This document shows, piece by piece, positions 47,323 through 56,694 of a DNA stretch of 64,000 nt. The stretch is from Anaeromyxobacter sp. GTDB lineage: Bacteria > Myxococcota > Myxococcia > Myxococcales > Anaeromyxobacteraceae. Positions within the stretch are counted from its first letter, which is position 1. The number at the start of each line of letters is the position of its first letter. The position numbers were made by a program, and so were the translations under genes. The notes under the pieces are model-generated. The model worked only from the letters and a program-made list of their open reading frames with translations. It did not search any database and was not told the DNA's origin. The stretch lies in NCBI GenBank assembly GCA_016718565.1, contig JADKCZ010000001.1, positions 992,001 through 1,056,000 of the forward strand, written 5' to 3'.

Positions 47323-49271
47323 GCCCGGCGCCCGCACCCGCGCCGGCGCAGCGCTGGCGCTTCCTGGGCGGCCTGCTGGCGGCGCTGCTGCTGGCGGTGG
47401 GCGGCGCCGCCCTGCTGGTGCGCGGCGCGCTCGGCGAGGCGGCCGAGGAGGTGGCCACCCGGCGCGCCGTGGTCACCCTGCGGTCGCTGGAGGCGCTGGT
47501 GGTGCGGGCCGGCCTGCGCGGCGAGCCGGTGCGGGCGCTGCTGCAGGGGTGGCAGGCCGGGCAGCCGGCCGGCACCGAGGCGCGGGTGGTGCTGGGCACG
47601 GCGCTGGAGGCCTCCACCGCGGCGGCCGACGCCGGCGAGGCGGCGGCCCCGCGGCGGCTCGGCAAGGACGAGAAGCCGCTCTACGACCAGTGGAAGCGGC
47701 TCGGCTCCAACCTGGCCGGCAACGCCGAGGGCGGCTCGCCCAAGCCGGAGCTGGAGATCGAGCGGCTGCAGAGCGGCGGGCGGGAGCTGGCCGCGCCGCT
47801 CCTGGAGGACGGGCAGGTGGTGGGCCTGGTGCGGGTCACCACCCCGCCGCCGCCGCCCACCGCGCCCCCCTCGCCGCTCATCCCGCTGGTGTACGTCCTG
47901 GCGCCGGTGGCGGCGCTGTTCGTGGCCACCCGGCGGGGCACGCCGCGGCGCGGCGGGCTGCTCCTGGCCTCGCTGGCCTTCCTGGCGGTGAGCGCGGCCG
48001 GCTTCGGGTCCGGGTCGGTGGAGCGGCTGGCCCAGGCGGCGCGGGACGGCACCGCGGCGGTGGCCGAGCAGGCCAGGGAGCAGGGGGCGCTGGCGGCGGC
48101 GCTGCTGGCCAGCCAGGGGCTGGCGGCCGAGCCGGCGCTCCAGCCCGGCCTGTGGGACGTGGGCCTGGACCGCAGGCCGCGCGGCCTGCTCACCCCCGCC
48201 GGCGAGCCGGACGAGGCGGCGGTGGACGAGGTGGCGCGGGCCGCCCGCGGCGACGCCCGCGGGTCGGCCCTGGCGGCCGGCCTGGTGGGGCTGCTGGTGC
48301 TGCTGCTCTCCGGCCTGGGGGCCTTCGCCGCCGGCTGGCGGGCGCTGCGCCAGCACCGCCAGGCCTACGCCTACGTGGCGCCGGCCCTGATCGGCACCAC
48401 CGTGCTGGTCTTCTTCCCGTTCTTCTACGGCGTGGTCCTCAGCTTCACCGACAGCAACATCTACAACACCAGCGCCCCGCTCTCCGAGCTGTGGGTCGGC
48501 CTGAAGAACTACGCCGCCATCCTGGGCGACTTCGGCATCGCCCGCCGCGGCGAGGACGGCGCGCTGGTCTGGAACTACCTCAACTTCTACTGGACCTTCC
48601 TCTTCACCATCGTCTGGACGGTCACCAACGTCACCTTCGGCGTCAGCTTCGGCCTGCTGCTGGCGCTGATCCTCAACACCAAGGGGCTGGCGCTGCGCCC
48701 CTTCTACCGGGTGGTGCTGATCCTGCCGTGGGCCATGCCCAACTACATCACCGCCCTCATCTGGAAGGGGATGTTCCACCGCCAGTTCGGGGTGGTGAAC
48801 CAGGCGCTGGCGCTGTTCGGGGTCGAGCCCATGTCCTGGTTCGACAAGCCCTTCACCTCCTTCATGACGGCGCTGGCCACCAACGGCTGGCTCAGCTTCC
48901 CCTTCATGATGGTGGTGTCGCTGGGCGCCCTGCAGTCCATCCCGGCCGACATCTACGAGGCGGCCCGGGTGGACGGGGCCACCCGCTGGCAGCAGTTCAA
49001 GGCCATCACCCTGCCGTCGCTCCGGCCGGCGCTGGTCCCGGCCGTCATCCTCTCGGTGGTCTGGACCTTCAACATGTTCAACATCATCTACCTGGTGACG
49101 GCCGGCGCGCCCGAGGGGGCCACCGAGATCCTCATCACCCAGGCCTACAAGTTCGCCTTCGAGCGCTACCGCTACGGCTACGCGGCCGCCTACTCGGTGG
49201 TGATCTTCGCCATCCTGCTGGTGTACGGCACCTTCCAGAACCGGGTCACCCGGGCCACGGAGGCCATCTGA
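47319..49271 (+). CDS. malF: Maltodextrin ABC permease MalF with large N-terminal extension
   Basis: Permease subunit, 650 residues. The C-terminal about 310 residues are a standard MalF core with six membrane helices and the EAA loop EAARVDGATRWQQFKAITLP that docks to the ATPase. The first about 330 residues are unusual: a helix (GGLLAALLLAVGGAALLV), a Pro/Glu/Ala-rich soluble stretch, then further helices (PLVYVLAPVAALFVATRR and LLLASLAFLAVSAAGF). This extension is larger than the P2 loop of E. coli MalF and placed differently. The GTG start overlaps malE. Confidence 0.88.
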   Translation: MSPAPAPAPAQRWRFLGGLLAALLLAVGGAALLVRGALGEAAEEVATRRAVVTLRSLEALVVRAGLRGEPVRALLQGWQAGQPAGTEARVVLGTALEASTAAADAGEAAAPRRLGKDEKPLYDQWKRLGSNLAGNAEGGSPKPELEIERLQSGGRELAAPLLEDGQVVGLVRVTTPPPPPTAPPSPLIPLVYVLAPVAALFVATRRGTPRRGGLLLASLAFLAVSAAGFGSGSVERLAQAARDGTAAVAEQAREQGALAAALLASQGLAAEPALQPGLWDVGLDRRPRGLLTPAGEPDEAAVDEVARAARGDARGSALAAGLVGLLVLLLSGLGAFAAGWRALRQHRQAYAYVAPALIGTTVLVFFPFFYGVVLSFTDSNIYNTSAPLSELWVGLKNYAAILGDFGIARRGEDGALVWNYLNFYWTFLFTIVWTVTNVTFGVSFGLLLALILNTKGLALRPFYRVVLILPWAMPNYITALIWKGMFHRQFGVVNQALALFGVEPMSWFDKPFTSFMTALATNGWLSFPFMMVVSLGALQSIPADIYEAARVDGATRWQQFKAITLPSLRPALVPAVILSVVWTFNMFNIIYLVTAGAPEGATEILITQAYKFAFERYRYGYAAAYSVVIFAILLVYGTFQNRVTRATEAI

Positions 49272-50155
49272 TGGCGCGCTCGGGCCGCGAGGAGCACATC
49301 CCGCACTGGTGGCTGCACGCCTTCCTGGCGGTGGTGGTGCTGGTGACCGTCTACCCGGTGCTGTGGGTGGTCACCATCGCCTTCTCCGGCAACCAGAGCC
49401 TCTCCATCACCGACCTGCCGGCCGACCCCACCTCCTGGGACCGGCTGCGCGCCATCACCCCCTGGCCGGCCCGCTGGTCGGGCGCCAACTTCGTCTCGGT
49501 GATGGCCGACCAGCCCTTCGCCCGCTGGATCTGGAACAGCGCCGTCATCGCGGTGGCCACCACGGTGGTGGGGGTCTTCCTGGCCTGCACCGCCGCCTAC
49601 GCCTTCTCGCGCTTCAAGTTCCCGGGGCGCCGCGCCGGCATGATGAGCTTCCTGGTCTCCCAGATGTTCCCCGGGGTGCTCACCCTCATCCCCATCTACA
49701 TCATCATCGTGCAGTGGCTCGGGCTGGGCTCCACCAAGTTCGGCCTGGTGATCGTCTACGCCACCACCTCGGTGCCCTTCTCGGTCTGGATGCTCAAGGG
49801 GTACTTCGACACCATCCCCAAGGAGCTGGAGGAGGCGGCCATCATCGAGGGGGCCGGGCCGGGCATGATCTTCTGGCGCATCGTGCTGCCGCTGGCCATG
49901 CCGGCCATCGCCATCACCGCGCTCTTCAGCTTCATGACCGCCTGGAACGAGTTCATCCTGGCGGCCACCTTCATGGACCAGGAGCTGATGTACACCGCGC
50001 CGGTGGGCCTGCGCTTCTTCGTGGGCGGCTTCCAGCAGCAGTGGGGCTACTTCGCGGCCGGGTCGATCATCGTCTCCCTCCCGGTGGTGGCGCTGTTCCT
50101 CTACCTGCAGAAGTACCTGGTGGGCGGCCTGACGGCCGGCGGCGTCAAGGGCTAG
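49271..50155 (+). CDS. malG: Maltodextrin ABC permease MalG
   Basis: Second permease subunit, 294 residues, with six membrane helices and the EAA loop LEEAAIIEGAGPGMIFWRIV. It begins with ATG sharing the last base of the malF stop (TGATG). It ends YLVGGLTAGGVKG, the typical MalG end. The stop overlaps the opposing downstream gene by 11 bases. Confidence 0.93.
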   Translation: MARSGREEHIPHWWLHAFLAVVVLVTVYPVLWVVTIAFSGNQSLSITDLPADPTSWDRLRAITPWPARWSGANFVSVMADQPFARWIWNSAVIAVATTVVGVFLACTAAYAFSRFKFPGRRAGMMSFLVSQMFPGVLTLIPIYIIIVQWLGLGSTKFGLVIVYATTSVPFSVWMLKGYFDTIPKELEEAAIIEGAGPGMIFWRIVLPLAMPAIAITALFSFMTAWNEFILAATFMDQELMYTAPVGLRFFVGGFQQQWGYFAAGSIIVSLPVVALFLYLQKYLVGGLTAGGVKG

Positions 50156-50435
50156 CCGGCGCCGCGTCGAACAGCAGCGTCGCGCCGCGCGCGATCCGCT
50201 CCTTGCCGGCGATGGCGCTGGCCAGCACCCCCTGGTCGAGCACCCGCAGGATCATGACGCGCGCCACGGTGGCGCCCTGGGCGTCCAGCACCCGCCCGAA
50301 CTGCATCGGCTGGAGCCCGGCCACCGGCCCCCGGGCCGAGACCAGCTCGTCGGTGACGTCCACCACCAGCAGCGCGCCCGCGGCCGCCGGCTTGCCGGAG
50401 GGCGTGGAGGCGGGTGAGGGGGCGAGGTGCGGCAT
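50145..50435 (-). pseudogene. C-terminal fragment of a split secreted protein
   Basis: A 96-codon frame containing LLVVDVTDELVSARGPVAGL and VLDQGVLASAIAGKERIARG. Reading upstream in this frame gives a Thr/Pro linker (…TPTSTPSATPPG…) that continues that of the neighbouring gene, which stops one base out of frame. It is thus probably the C-terminal domain of the same protein rather than an independent gene. The domain itself is unrecognised. Confidence 0.6.
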
Positions 50436-50500
50436 GAGGGCGGAGGAGAGGGCGGCGCCGGGGAGCGGCGTGCCCGCGCCGGGCGGGGTGGCGGAGGGGG

Positions 50501-50574
50501 TCGAGGTCGGGGTCAGGGTCGGGTCGAGGTCGGGGTCGGGGTCGCGGTCGCGGTCGCGGTCGGGGTCGCGGTCA
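50501..50574. repeat. GGTCGN hexamer tract inside the linker of the split gene
   Basis: About 12 hexamers encode Thr/Pro/Ala dipeptides on the minus strand. One unit, near 50518-50522, has 5 bases instead of 6 and causes the frame change between the two fragments. Confidence 0.85.
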
Positions 50575-51532
50575 CCTCCGGCGCCAGCCGCGCGCCCCCC
50601 GGGGTCGACCCCGCCAGCAGGAAGGGCACCCTGGCGAAGGCGCCGCTGGCCTCGTCGTAGCTGCCCAGGATGCGCCGCTGGTCGGCGCTGGCCGGCAGCA
50701 GGACGTCCACCACCCGCGGGTGGACCTCACCCATGGCGCCGCCGCCGAAGGCCCAGGCCTCGGGCACCGGCAGCACCGGCAGGGTGAAGGCATCCGGCTG
50801 GCGGGTGCCGCGCAGCCGGCTGCCGAGGGCGAAGGTCCGCTCCCAGGCCGCGCCGGAGAGGTGCAGCGAGTAGCCCCAGTCCGGCCGCGGCGGCCCGCCC
50901 AGCAGCGCCGCCGGCACCCGGGCGGTGACGGTGCGCCCCAGCACCTGCAGCCCGTCCACGAAGACGACGCGGTCGGCCGCGCCGCCCAGGGCGTCGCGGG
51001 TGAGCGCGCGGGCCGGGCCGGGCTGCGGGGTGAAGACCACCGCCGCCTCCCAGGTGCGCCCGCCGGCGAAGGCGACGCGGCGGCCCGGGATGCAGGCCGA
51101 CGAGCCGGCGCCGGGGGTGGGGTCGGTGTCGAGGTAGAGGTCGAGGTTCTGCAGGGCGATGCCGTTGAGGAGCTGCACCGGCGTCGAGCCGGAGCGGGTG
51201 GTGGTGAGCGGCGTCCGGAAGGGGGCGCCCAGCGTCACCTCGAAGAGCACGTCCTCGCCGTCCACCGACACGGTGAGGCGCCTCAGGTCGAAGTCCCCGT
51301 CCCGGTAGTCGGCGTCGCCCGGCGGCGTGTAGCCGCCTGGGCCGGTGGCGTCGTTGGAGGCGTCCTCGAAGATGGCCACCTGGCGCGGCGCGGCGGCGGC
51401 GGGCGCCGGGGCGGCCAGCGCGAGGGCGAGGAGCAGGGCGAGCGGAGCGGGGCGGGTGGAGGTCAGGGTCGGGCTCGGGGGCTGGTTCGGTGGCGAGGTC
51501 GAGGTCGGATTGGTCTGCTCACCCTCCCCCAC
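50513..51532 (-). CDS. Secreted glucodextranase-C-like beta-sandwich protein (N-terminal fragment)
   Basis: A 339-codon frame: hydrophobic segment (PLALLLALALAAPAPAAAAP), then a domain FEDASNDATGPGGYTPPGDADYRDGDF… that parallels the protein at 55855-56694 (the latter: DPAGDDNGPGEYTYPTDAVY…). The two share VVDVLLPA/VLDLLVPA near the end. This is the carbohydrate-binding, glucodextranase C-like family. The start is uncertain: the only upstream GTG (51532) is within the REP palindrome. The 3' end stops in the hexamer linker; see the fragment at 50145. Probably one protein of about 460 residues when restored. Confidence 0.75.
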   Translation of the reverse strand: MGEGEQTNPTSTSPPNQPPSPTLTSTRPAPLALLLALALAAPAPAAAAPRQVAIFEDASNDATGPGGYTPPGDADYRDGDFDLRRLTVSVDGEDVLFEVTLGAPFRTPLTTTRSGSTPVQLLNGIALQNLDLYLDTDPTPGAGSSACIPGRRVAFAGGRTWEAAVVFTPQPGPARALTRDALGGAADRVVFVDGLQVLGRTVTARVPAALLGGPPRPDWGYSLHLSGAAWERTFALGSRLRGTRQPDAFTLPVLPVPEAWAFGGGAMGEVHPRVVDVLLPASADQRRILGSYDEASGAFARVPFLLAGSTPGGARLAPEVTATPTATATATPTPTSTRP

Positions 51533-51570
51533 ACCGTGGGGGAGAGGGCCGGGGTGAGGGGGCCGCCCCG
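51517..51570. repeat. REP-like palindrome, copy 3
   Basis: CTCCCCCAC (51524-51532), loop ACC, complement, then GGCCGGGGTGAGGGGGCCGCC, nearly identical to copy 2. On its left lie GGTCGA hexamers (51491-51508). The copy covers the presumed 5' end of the secreted-protein gene. Confidence 0.85.
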
Positions 51571-51608
51571 GGGTCGGTGACCCCGTGCCATCCTCCCTCA
51601 GAAACGAC

Positions 51609-51639
51609 GGGGCCGGCGGAGGATTCCCCCGCCGGCCCC
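51609..51639 (-). terminator. Hairpin downstream of the first indel-bearing lipoprotein gene
   Basis: 11-bp perfect stem GGGGCCGGCGG / CCGCCGGCCCC, followed on the minus strand by CGTCGTTTCTGAGG. It lies 24 bases after the stop at 51663. Confidence 0.65.
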
Positions 51640-51662
51640 AGGCTGCTCGACGGTGCCTCGGG

Positions 51663-52600
51663 CTACGGCACGGTGATGATGGTGTTCTTGCCGCCGAGGC
51701 CGCCGGTCTTGAGCGTCACGGGCGCGGTGGTCCAGGCGCCAGCGCCCGGCTTGACGAAGCCGGTCACGCCCTCGAGCGCGGCGTCGACCCCGACCTTGTA
51801 CTCGGCGCCGCCGAGCACGAAGACGAACTCGGGCCAGGTCGCCGGACCAGCAGGCCGGTACGGAGGTAGGTCTTGCCGAGGACGGCCGACAGAGGATGAA
51901 GGTGTAGATGCCGTCCGCGGCCATGACGTCACCCTGGGCGGGGCCGTCGTCCACCATGACCTTCTCGTACCAGCCCCAGGCCCTGCCCTTCACCGCGATG
52001 GCGTCCCAGCGACCCAGGAGCCGCCCTGGCCGCGACGGCCGAGCCGTTGTAGGTCGAGGCGGATGTCGTTGGTCCCGAACGGGCCGGGAAGGCCAGGCCG
52101 GGGGCGTTGATCGGGCCGGTGGCCCCCCGGGACCAGGATGGAGAACTCACCGGCGTTGCCGATCCAGATCCAGCCGCCATTCGCCGATCAGGGTTGGTGG
52201 CGTCGAGGAGGCCGTAGCCGATGGTCAGCGGGGCGGCGGTGGGCGGGGCGATGAAGACCGTGACGCCCCACATCTGGTCGCCGGCGACCGCGGCCGGCGG
52301 GCTCGTGACCGGGCAGGCCGGTCGGCGTTCCAGGGCCGTCATCCACGGGCCGTCGTCCAGAGCGGCGCCAACGGGCCGCCCCAGGTGGCGTCCTGGGCGA
52401 TCTTGCGGGTGGTCGGCGTCGACTGGACCTGGCCCTTCCACTGGAGCTCCCGGTCTGCCAGACCTGGCTGGGCCGTGTCGTCGACGTAGAAGTTGATGGC
52501 CATGGTCCCGGCCGGCTGCGGGAAGCCCAGGTGGACGGGGGTCGCTGCTGCTGCTGCCGCAGGCGGCCAGCGTCGGGACCAGCGCAGCCGCCAGGATCAT
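51663..52600 (-). pseudogene. Lipoprotein of the starch locus, many frame disruptions
   Basis: Readable protein pieces in all three frames join into one secreted protein. The start is MILAAALVPTLAACGSSSS with lipobox LAAC. Pieces then follow: INFYVDDTAQPGLADRELQW, GDQMWGVTVFIAPPTAAPLT, NGGWIWIGNAGEFSI, GRAWGWYEKVMVDDGPAQGD, and the end PVTLKTGGLGGKNTIITVP. At least six single-base indels are needed across 940 bases. Residues within pieces look conserved and no internal stop appears when frames are joined, which favours sequence error over old decay. Beta-rich composition suggests a glucan-binding or amylase-associated domain; family not recognised. Confidence 0.6.
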
Positions 52601-52616
52601 CCAACTGGCTCTCTTC

Positions 52617-53885
52617 TCAGTTGTCGTGCCCCAGCCCGGTCGGTTGACTGTGCGCCAGGCCGCTGGCCTGCCGCGAGGGCCGCCTTACAGCGGTGCAGGC
52701 CACCTTCAGCGGGCCGATGGCCCGGGGGCGTGAAGCCCAGCCCGGTGCGGCAGGCAGGCAGGCCTGGCGTCGAGCGGGTGAACTTCTGCTCCCGCGCCTC
52801 CGGCCCGCAGCCGTGCAGGGCGGTGTCCCATTCGATGGCCCCTCCGGAGCTGGGGTGGAGGTTGGCGCGATCCTTGTTCGTCTTCTCGTCGGCGAAGACG
52901 TCGCGCCGGTAGACGAAGCCGTCCGGGCCCGGGGGACGCCCGGCGGTCCGGCGTCGAGCACCTCGATGATGCGCGAGTTGCCCGGCCACTCCTCGCTGCC
53001 GGTCCAGACCTGGCCGCGCAGGCCCCAGGTGTACTTGTAGCCGAGGCGCAGCACCGCGCCGGGGTCCACCGGCACCTCGAAGGCCACCGTCCAGATGCCG
53101 TCGCCGGAGGCCTCGTCGCCGTTGGTGCCGTCGTCGTACATGGGGATCTGGTTCGGCACGCTGGCGCCCACCAGGGTGTTGATGGCCGGGTCCTGCACCG
53201 GCGACTCCTTGTGGACCCAGCCCACGAAGAACATCCGCTTGCCCGGCTTGTCGACCGCCCACTTGAACCGGTCCACCGGCGTGCCGGTGCCGTCGAGGCA
53301 GCCCTCGTTGAAGTCGGCGCTGAGGACCAGCCGGATGTTGTCCGGATCGGCGCAGCCGGACGGCTGGTAGAGCTGGGCCGCGGCGGCGAGCTGCGCGTCG
53401 AACTTGGCGGTGTCCAGGTCCTGGAGGTTGTCGCCGTCGTAGTCGAAGCGGCACCGGCGAGAGGAACCCGGCGGTGACCGGGCTGACCTGGTCACGACGA
53501 AGGCCGCGCTGAGCCCTCGGTGGTGGAGCGGGCGTCGAGGTCGATGCCGCGCAGGGTGGTCTCCTCGCCGATCTCCGGGACCACGTGGCGGAACACCATG
53601 TCGCCGGCCCGGGCCTGCACCCGCACGAAGGTGTAGCGGGCCGAGGGCAGGCGCATCTCGTAGGCGCCGGCGGCGACGATGGCCTGGAACGGCGCGATGG
53701 GGTTGCCGTCGCCGTCCAGGGCGACGAAGCTGGCGCTGCTGGCGCCGGACCAGGCCGAGGGGGCCGCGCACCGTGGAGGCGGGCCGCTCGTCGGCCGTGC
53801 GACCGACGTTGGAGAAGAGGGTCTCGAGCCCGCAGCCGGTCAGGGCCGCGAGCGACGCGATGCCGACGAGGAATTGGGTGCGCAT
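52617..53885 (-). pseudogene. Second lipoprotein of the starch locus, several frame disruptions
   Basis: Starts MRTQFLVGIASLAALTGCGL (lipobox LTGC). Pieces in other frames: SASFVALDGDGNPIAPFQAI, then YEMRLPSARYTFVRVQARAG, then FDYDGDNLQDLDTAKFDAQL and a long central stretch with FKWAVDKPGKRMFFVGWVHK and GIWTVAFEVPVDPGAVLRLG, which resembles a starch-binding or amylase accessory domain. A last piece has DGFVYRRDVFADEKTNKDRA. At least four indels are needed. The ATG overlaps the stop of the outer-membrane protein gene (TGATG), so it belongs to the same operon. Confidence 0.6.
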
Positions 53886-55858
53886 CACCAGCCCACCTCG
53901 AACGTGGCCTTGGAACGCCAGACGTTCCAGACCATGTCGTAATAGGCCCGCTCGTCGCGGAGCAGGTCCTTGTGGAAGTACTCCAGCGTGTAGGAGAAGA
54001 GCGCGCCGCCGAAGGCGTAGCTGAGGCCGGCGTGCACGGTGTGGCGCTTGGTCAAGGCGTCGTAGAAGCCGGCGGTCTGCGTGCCGTTCCGCCTGGCCTC
54101 CTGCCACCGGGTGTACTCGTAGCCCAGGCTGGTCTTCAGCTCGTTGGTGGGCTGCAGCGTCAGCTGGGCGAAGGCCAGCAGCATGGTGCCGTCGTAGTCG
54201 TCGTCCGGGTTGCTGGCCTTGCGCTTGTCCTGGTCGCCCACCCACTTGCCCTTGAGCGCCAGCACCGCGCCCGGCGAGTCGGGCACCAGGTACTGCACGT
54301 TGACCACCGCGATGTGGGTCTGGCGGTCCTGGAACTCGGTGTAGACGCTGCGCGGGTCGCGGCCGCGGTCGTAGACGTTGGCGTAGTCGGCGTCGGCGGT
54401 GAAGGCGGTGGTGTCGGTGAAGCCGTGCGTGTAGAGGAAGTCCGGGTACTGGTTCAGCGTGTCCCGCCCCTGCTGGTTGGTGTTGTAGCCGACGTAGGTG
54501 TACTCGAGCGTCGACTTGAGCGGCCCGCCCACGTACTCCAGCAGGCCGGTGGCGCCGTGCCAGCCGATGACCGTCTCGTACCAGGGCTCGTCCCAGTCGA
54601 CGAACTCGTTGGCCACGTTCAGGGTGGGCAGCTGGCCGCCGCGGGTGAAGCCGCCGGTGATGATGCCGTCGGTGAGGAGCACGTCGGCCTCGCGCCTGGC
54701 CCCCATGACCGCGTTGTACTCGGCGCCGATGTTGAAGTACTCGAACTTGGCGGACAGGCCGGCGCCGAGGGGGTCGAAGGCCTCCACCAGCAGCTTGGCG
54801 GCGATGTCGTTGGCCGCCACCGCCCGCCCGGCCGAGTCCACCTTGAAGAGCACCGGCGAGAAGCCCTGGCCGTTGCGCACCAGGTTGGTGGCGTACTCGG
54901 GGTTGACGTAGTTGGAGGAGAAGGCCACGAACGGCGAGACCGTCAGCCACTCCAGCGGCTCGGGGGTGTAGACCGCGTCCAGGGTGGCGTTGACACCGCG
55001 GAAGCGGGTCGAGAGCGACACCGAGTGGTCGGCGCCGCGGGCCGCGTCGGGCGCGCCGGTGAGGAAGGGGCTGTACTTGTCGGCCTCCCAGTCCTGCAGC
55101 CAGCTGGCCACCGCCCGGAGCCTGAGCTGGTCGCCCAGCCGGCTCTCCAGCTTGGCGGCGAAGGCCCAGTCGGTGCCGTAGAGCGAGGCCAGCGAGTCGC
55201 CGCCGGCGCCGTTGTCGCCGGGCAGGCCGGTGTTCCAGCCCGGGCCGGCCCACAGCTTGGGCAGCGCCATGGCGCCGACCACGTAGGAGAGCTCCTTGGC
55301 GGGCAGGACGTCGCCCTCCACGATGACGGCGCTGCCGTTGTCGCGGTCGATGTAGCGGGCCTTGCCGATGGTCCACTCGTTCCACATCGAGTAGTCGGTG
55401 GCGCCCACGGTGATCCACTTGACGGTGGGGATGGGCGGGGCCAGCCGCACGAAGGCGCCGCGCAGCTTGATGTACTGGGCGTGGTTCATGCCCAGGCTCT
55501 CGCCCGAGGTGTCGGCCACGCCCGGCTTGAGGTCGCCGTTCTCCCACCAGTCCTGCCAGATCATGCCCCAGCGGCTCTGCAGCCGGACCCCGGCGCTCAC
55601 CTTGGGGCCGACGCGCCCCTTGATGGTGAGCTCGAACTCGGTGCAGGCGCCGTTGGAGCCGCCGATGTTGTCCACCCAGAACGGGTTGGACAGCGACAGG
55701 CAGCCCTGGCTGGCGTCGTTCTTGTACATGTACTTCGTGTAGATCTTGCCGCTCATGTCGAAGTTGACGGTGTCGGCGCGCGCGGCGGGCGCCAGCGCCA
55801 GCGGCGCCAGCGCGAGGAGCAACCTCCAGGGGGCGGGGAGGGCCATGGGCGTCCTCAC
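53885..55858 (-). CDS. Outer-membrane beta-barrel protein (maltodextrin porin candidate)
   Basis: A 657-residue protein with signal peptide (MALPAPWRLLLALAPLALAP) and repeated amphipathic strands rich in Tyr, Trp and Gly, ending in the aromatic FEVGW typical of outer-membrane barrels. Strand-rich segments such as YTKYMYKNDASQGCLSLSN and YTYVGYNTNQQGRDTLNQY support this. The family is not identified; it is not a TonB receptor (no plug or TonB box seen). Position within the starch operon suggests uptake of dextrins. The GTG at 55858 overlaps the upstream stop; ATG 55846 with GAGGA is an alternative start. Confidence 0.85.
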   Translation of the reverse strand: MRTPMALPAPWRLLLALAPLALAPAARADTVNFDMSGKIYTKYMYKNDASQGCLSLSNPFWVDNIGGSNGACTEFELTIKGRVGPKVSAGVRLQSRWGMIWQDWWENGDLKPGVADTSGESLGMNHAQYIKLRGAFVRLAPPIPTVKWITVGATDYSMWNEWTIGKARYIDRDNGSAVIVEGDVLPAKELSYVVGAMALPKLWAGPGWNTGLPGDNGAGGDSLASLYGTDWAFAAKLESRLGDQLRLRAVASWLQDWEADKYSPFLTGAPDAARGADHSVSLSTRFRGVNATLDAVYTPEPLEWLTVSPFVAFSSNYVNPEYATNLVRNGQGFSPVLFKVDSAGRAVAANDIAAKLLVEAFDPLGAGLSAKFEYFNIGAEYNAVMGARREADVLLTDGIITGGFTRGGQLPTLNVANEFVDWDEPWYETVIGWHGATGLLEYVGGPLKSTLEYTYVGYNTNQQGRDTLNQYPDFLYTHGFTDTTAFTADADYANVYDRGRDPRSVYTEFQDRQTHIAVVNVQYLVPDSPGAVLALKGKWVGDQDKRKASNPDDDYDGTMLLAFAQLTLQPTNELKTSLGYEYTRWQEARRNGTQTAGFYDALTKRHTVHAGLSYAFGGALFSYTLEYFHKDLLRDERAYYDMVWNVWRSKATFEVGW

Positions 55859-56694
55859 TTCGCGGCCGGGTAGACCATGGGCACCACCGCCAGGTCCTCG
55901 GGCTTCGGCTCGGTGGCGGCCTTGTTGTACTTCGAGAGGAGCTCGTGCTGCTTCTTGGCCGGGTCGCCGCCGGCCGGCACCAGGAGGTCGAGCACCTGCG
56001 GGTCGTTGTCGAAGTCGGTGCCGCCGCCGAAGCGGTGCTGCCCCTCGAACTCGTTCACCTTGCGGGTGAGGAGATCGGTCTTGGCCGGGAAGCCCTCGTT
56101 GGACTGCATCAGGACCTGGTAGCCCCAGCCCGGCAGCGGCGGGCCGCCCAGCGCCTTGGTCTCCACCACCGCGATGAGCGTCTTGCCGGCGGCGCGGGTG
56201 ATCTTGGGCACCACCACCCGGTCCTTCACCGCCGCGGCCTTCATCTCCACCTCGGAGTTCACCCGGGTGGGCCCCTGCGGCGAGACGATGACCACCCGGT
56301 CCCAGGCCTCGTCCTCGGCGAACCGCACGTTGAAGCCGGGCAGGCCGTCGCGCACGCCGCTGCCCTTCAGGTGGTCGGTGTCGACGTGGATGGCCACCAT
56401 CTGCACCGAGAAGCCGTTGCCGCCCCAGGCCACGCTGTCCCAGGGGTCCTCGATGCGCGACTTCACCGAGACGTGGAACTCCACCGTGTCGCCCTTGGGC
56501 ACCACCTTGAACTCGGTGATGTCGAAGGCGCCGGGCTTGTAGACCGCGTCGGTGGGGTAGGTGTACTCGCCCGGCCCGTTGTCGTCCCCGGCCGGGTCGG
56601 TGATGGTCACGGCGCCCGGGTCGTCGGCGCGGGCGGAGCCGCCGGCCAAGAGGGCGGCGGCGAGGAGCCAGCGGGCTGCGGGGTGGGTGGGCAT
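55855..56694 (-). CDS. Secreted glucodextranase-C-like carbohydrate-binding protein
   Basis: Protein of 279 residues, signal peptide MPTHPAARWLLAAALLAGGS, then a domain beginning DPAGDDNGPGEYTYPTDAVY, characteristic of the C-terminal domain of glucodextranase and amylopullulanase-linked proteins. It ends with VLDLLVPAGG…LAVVPMVYPAAK. This is the first gene of the operon that continues with the barrel and lipoproteins. It is paralogous to the gene at 50513-51532. It likely binds starch or dextrin at the surface or in the periplasm. Confidence 0.82.
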   Translation of the reverse strand: MPTHPAARWLLAAALLAGGSARADDPGAVTITDPAGDDNGPGEYTYPTDAVYKPGAFDITEFKVVPKGDTVEFHVSVKSRIEDPWDSVAWGGNGFSVQMVAIHVDTDHLKGSGVRDGLPGFNVRFAEDEAWDRVVIVSPQGPTRVNSEVEMKAAAVKDRVVVPKITRAAGKTLIAVVETKALGGPPLPGWGYQVLMQSNEGFPAKTDLLTRKVNEFEGQHRFGGGTDFDNDPQVLDLLVPAGGDPAKKQHELLSKYNKAATEPKPEDLAVVPMVYPAAK

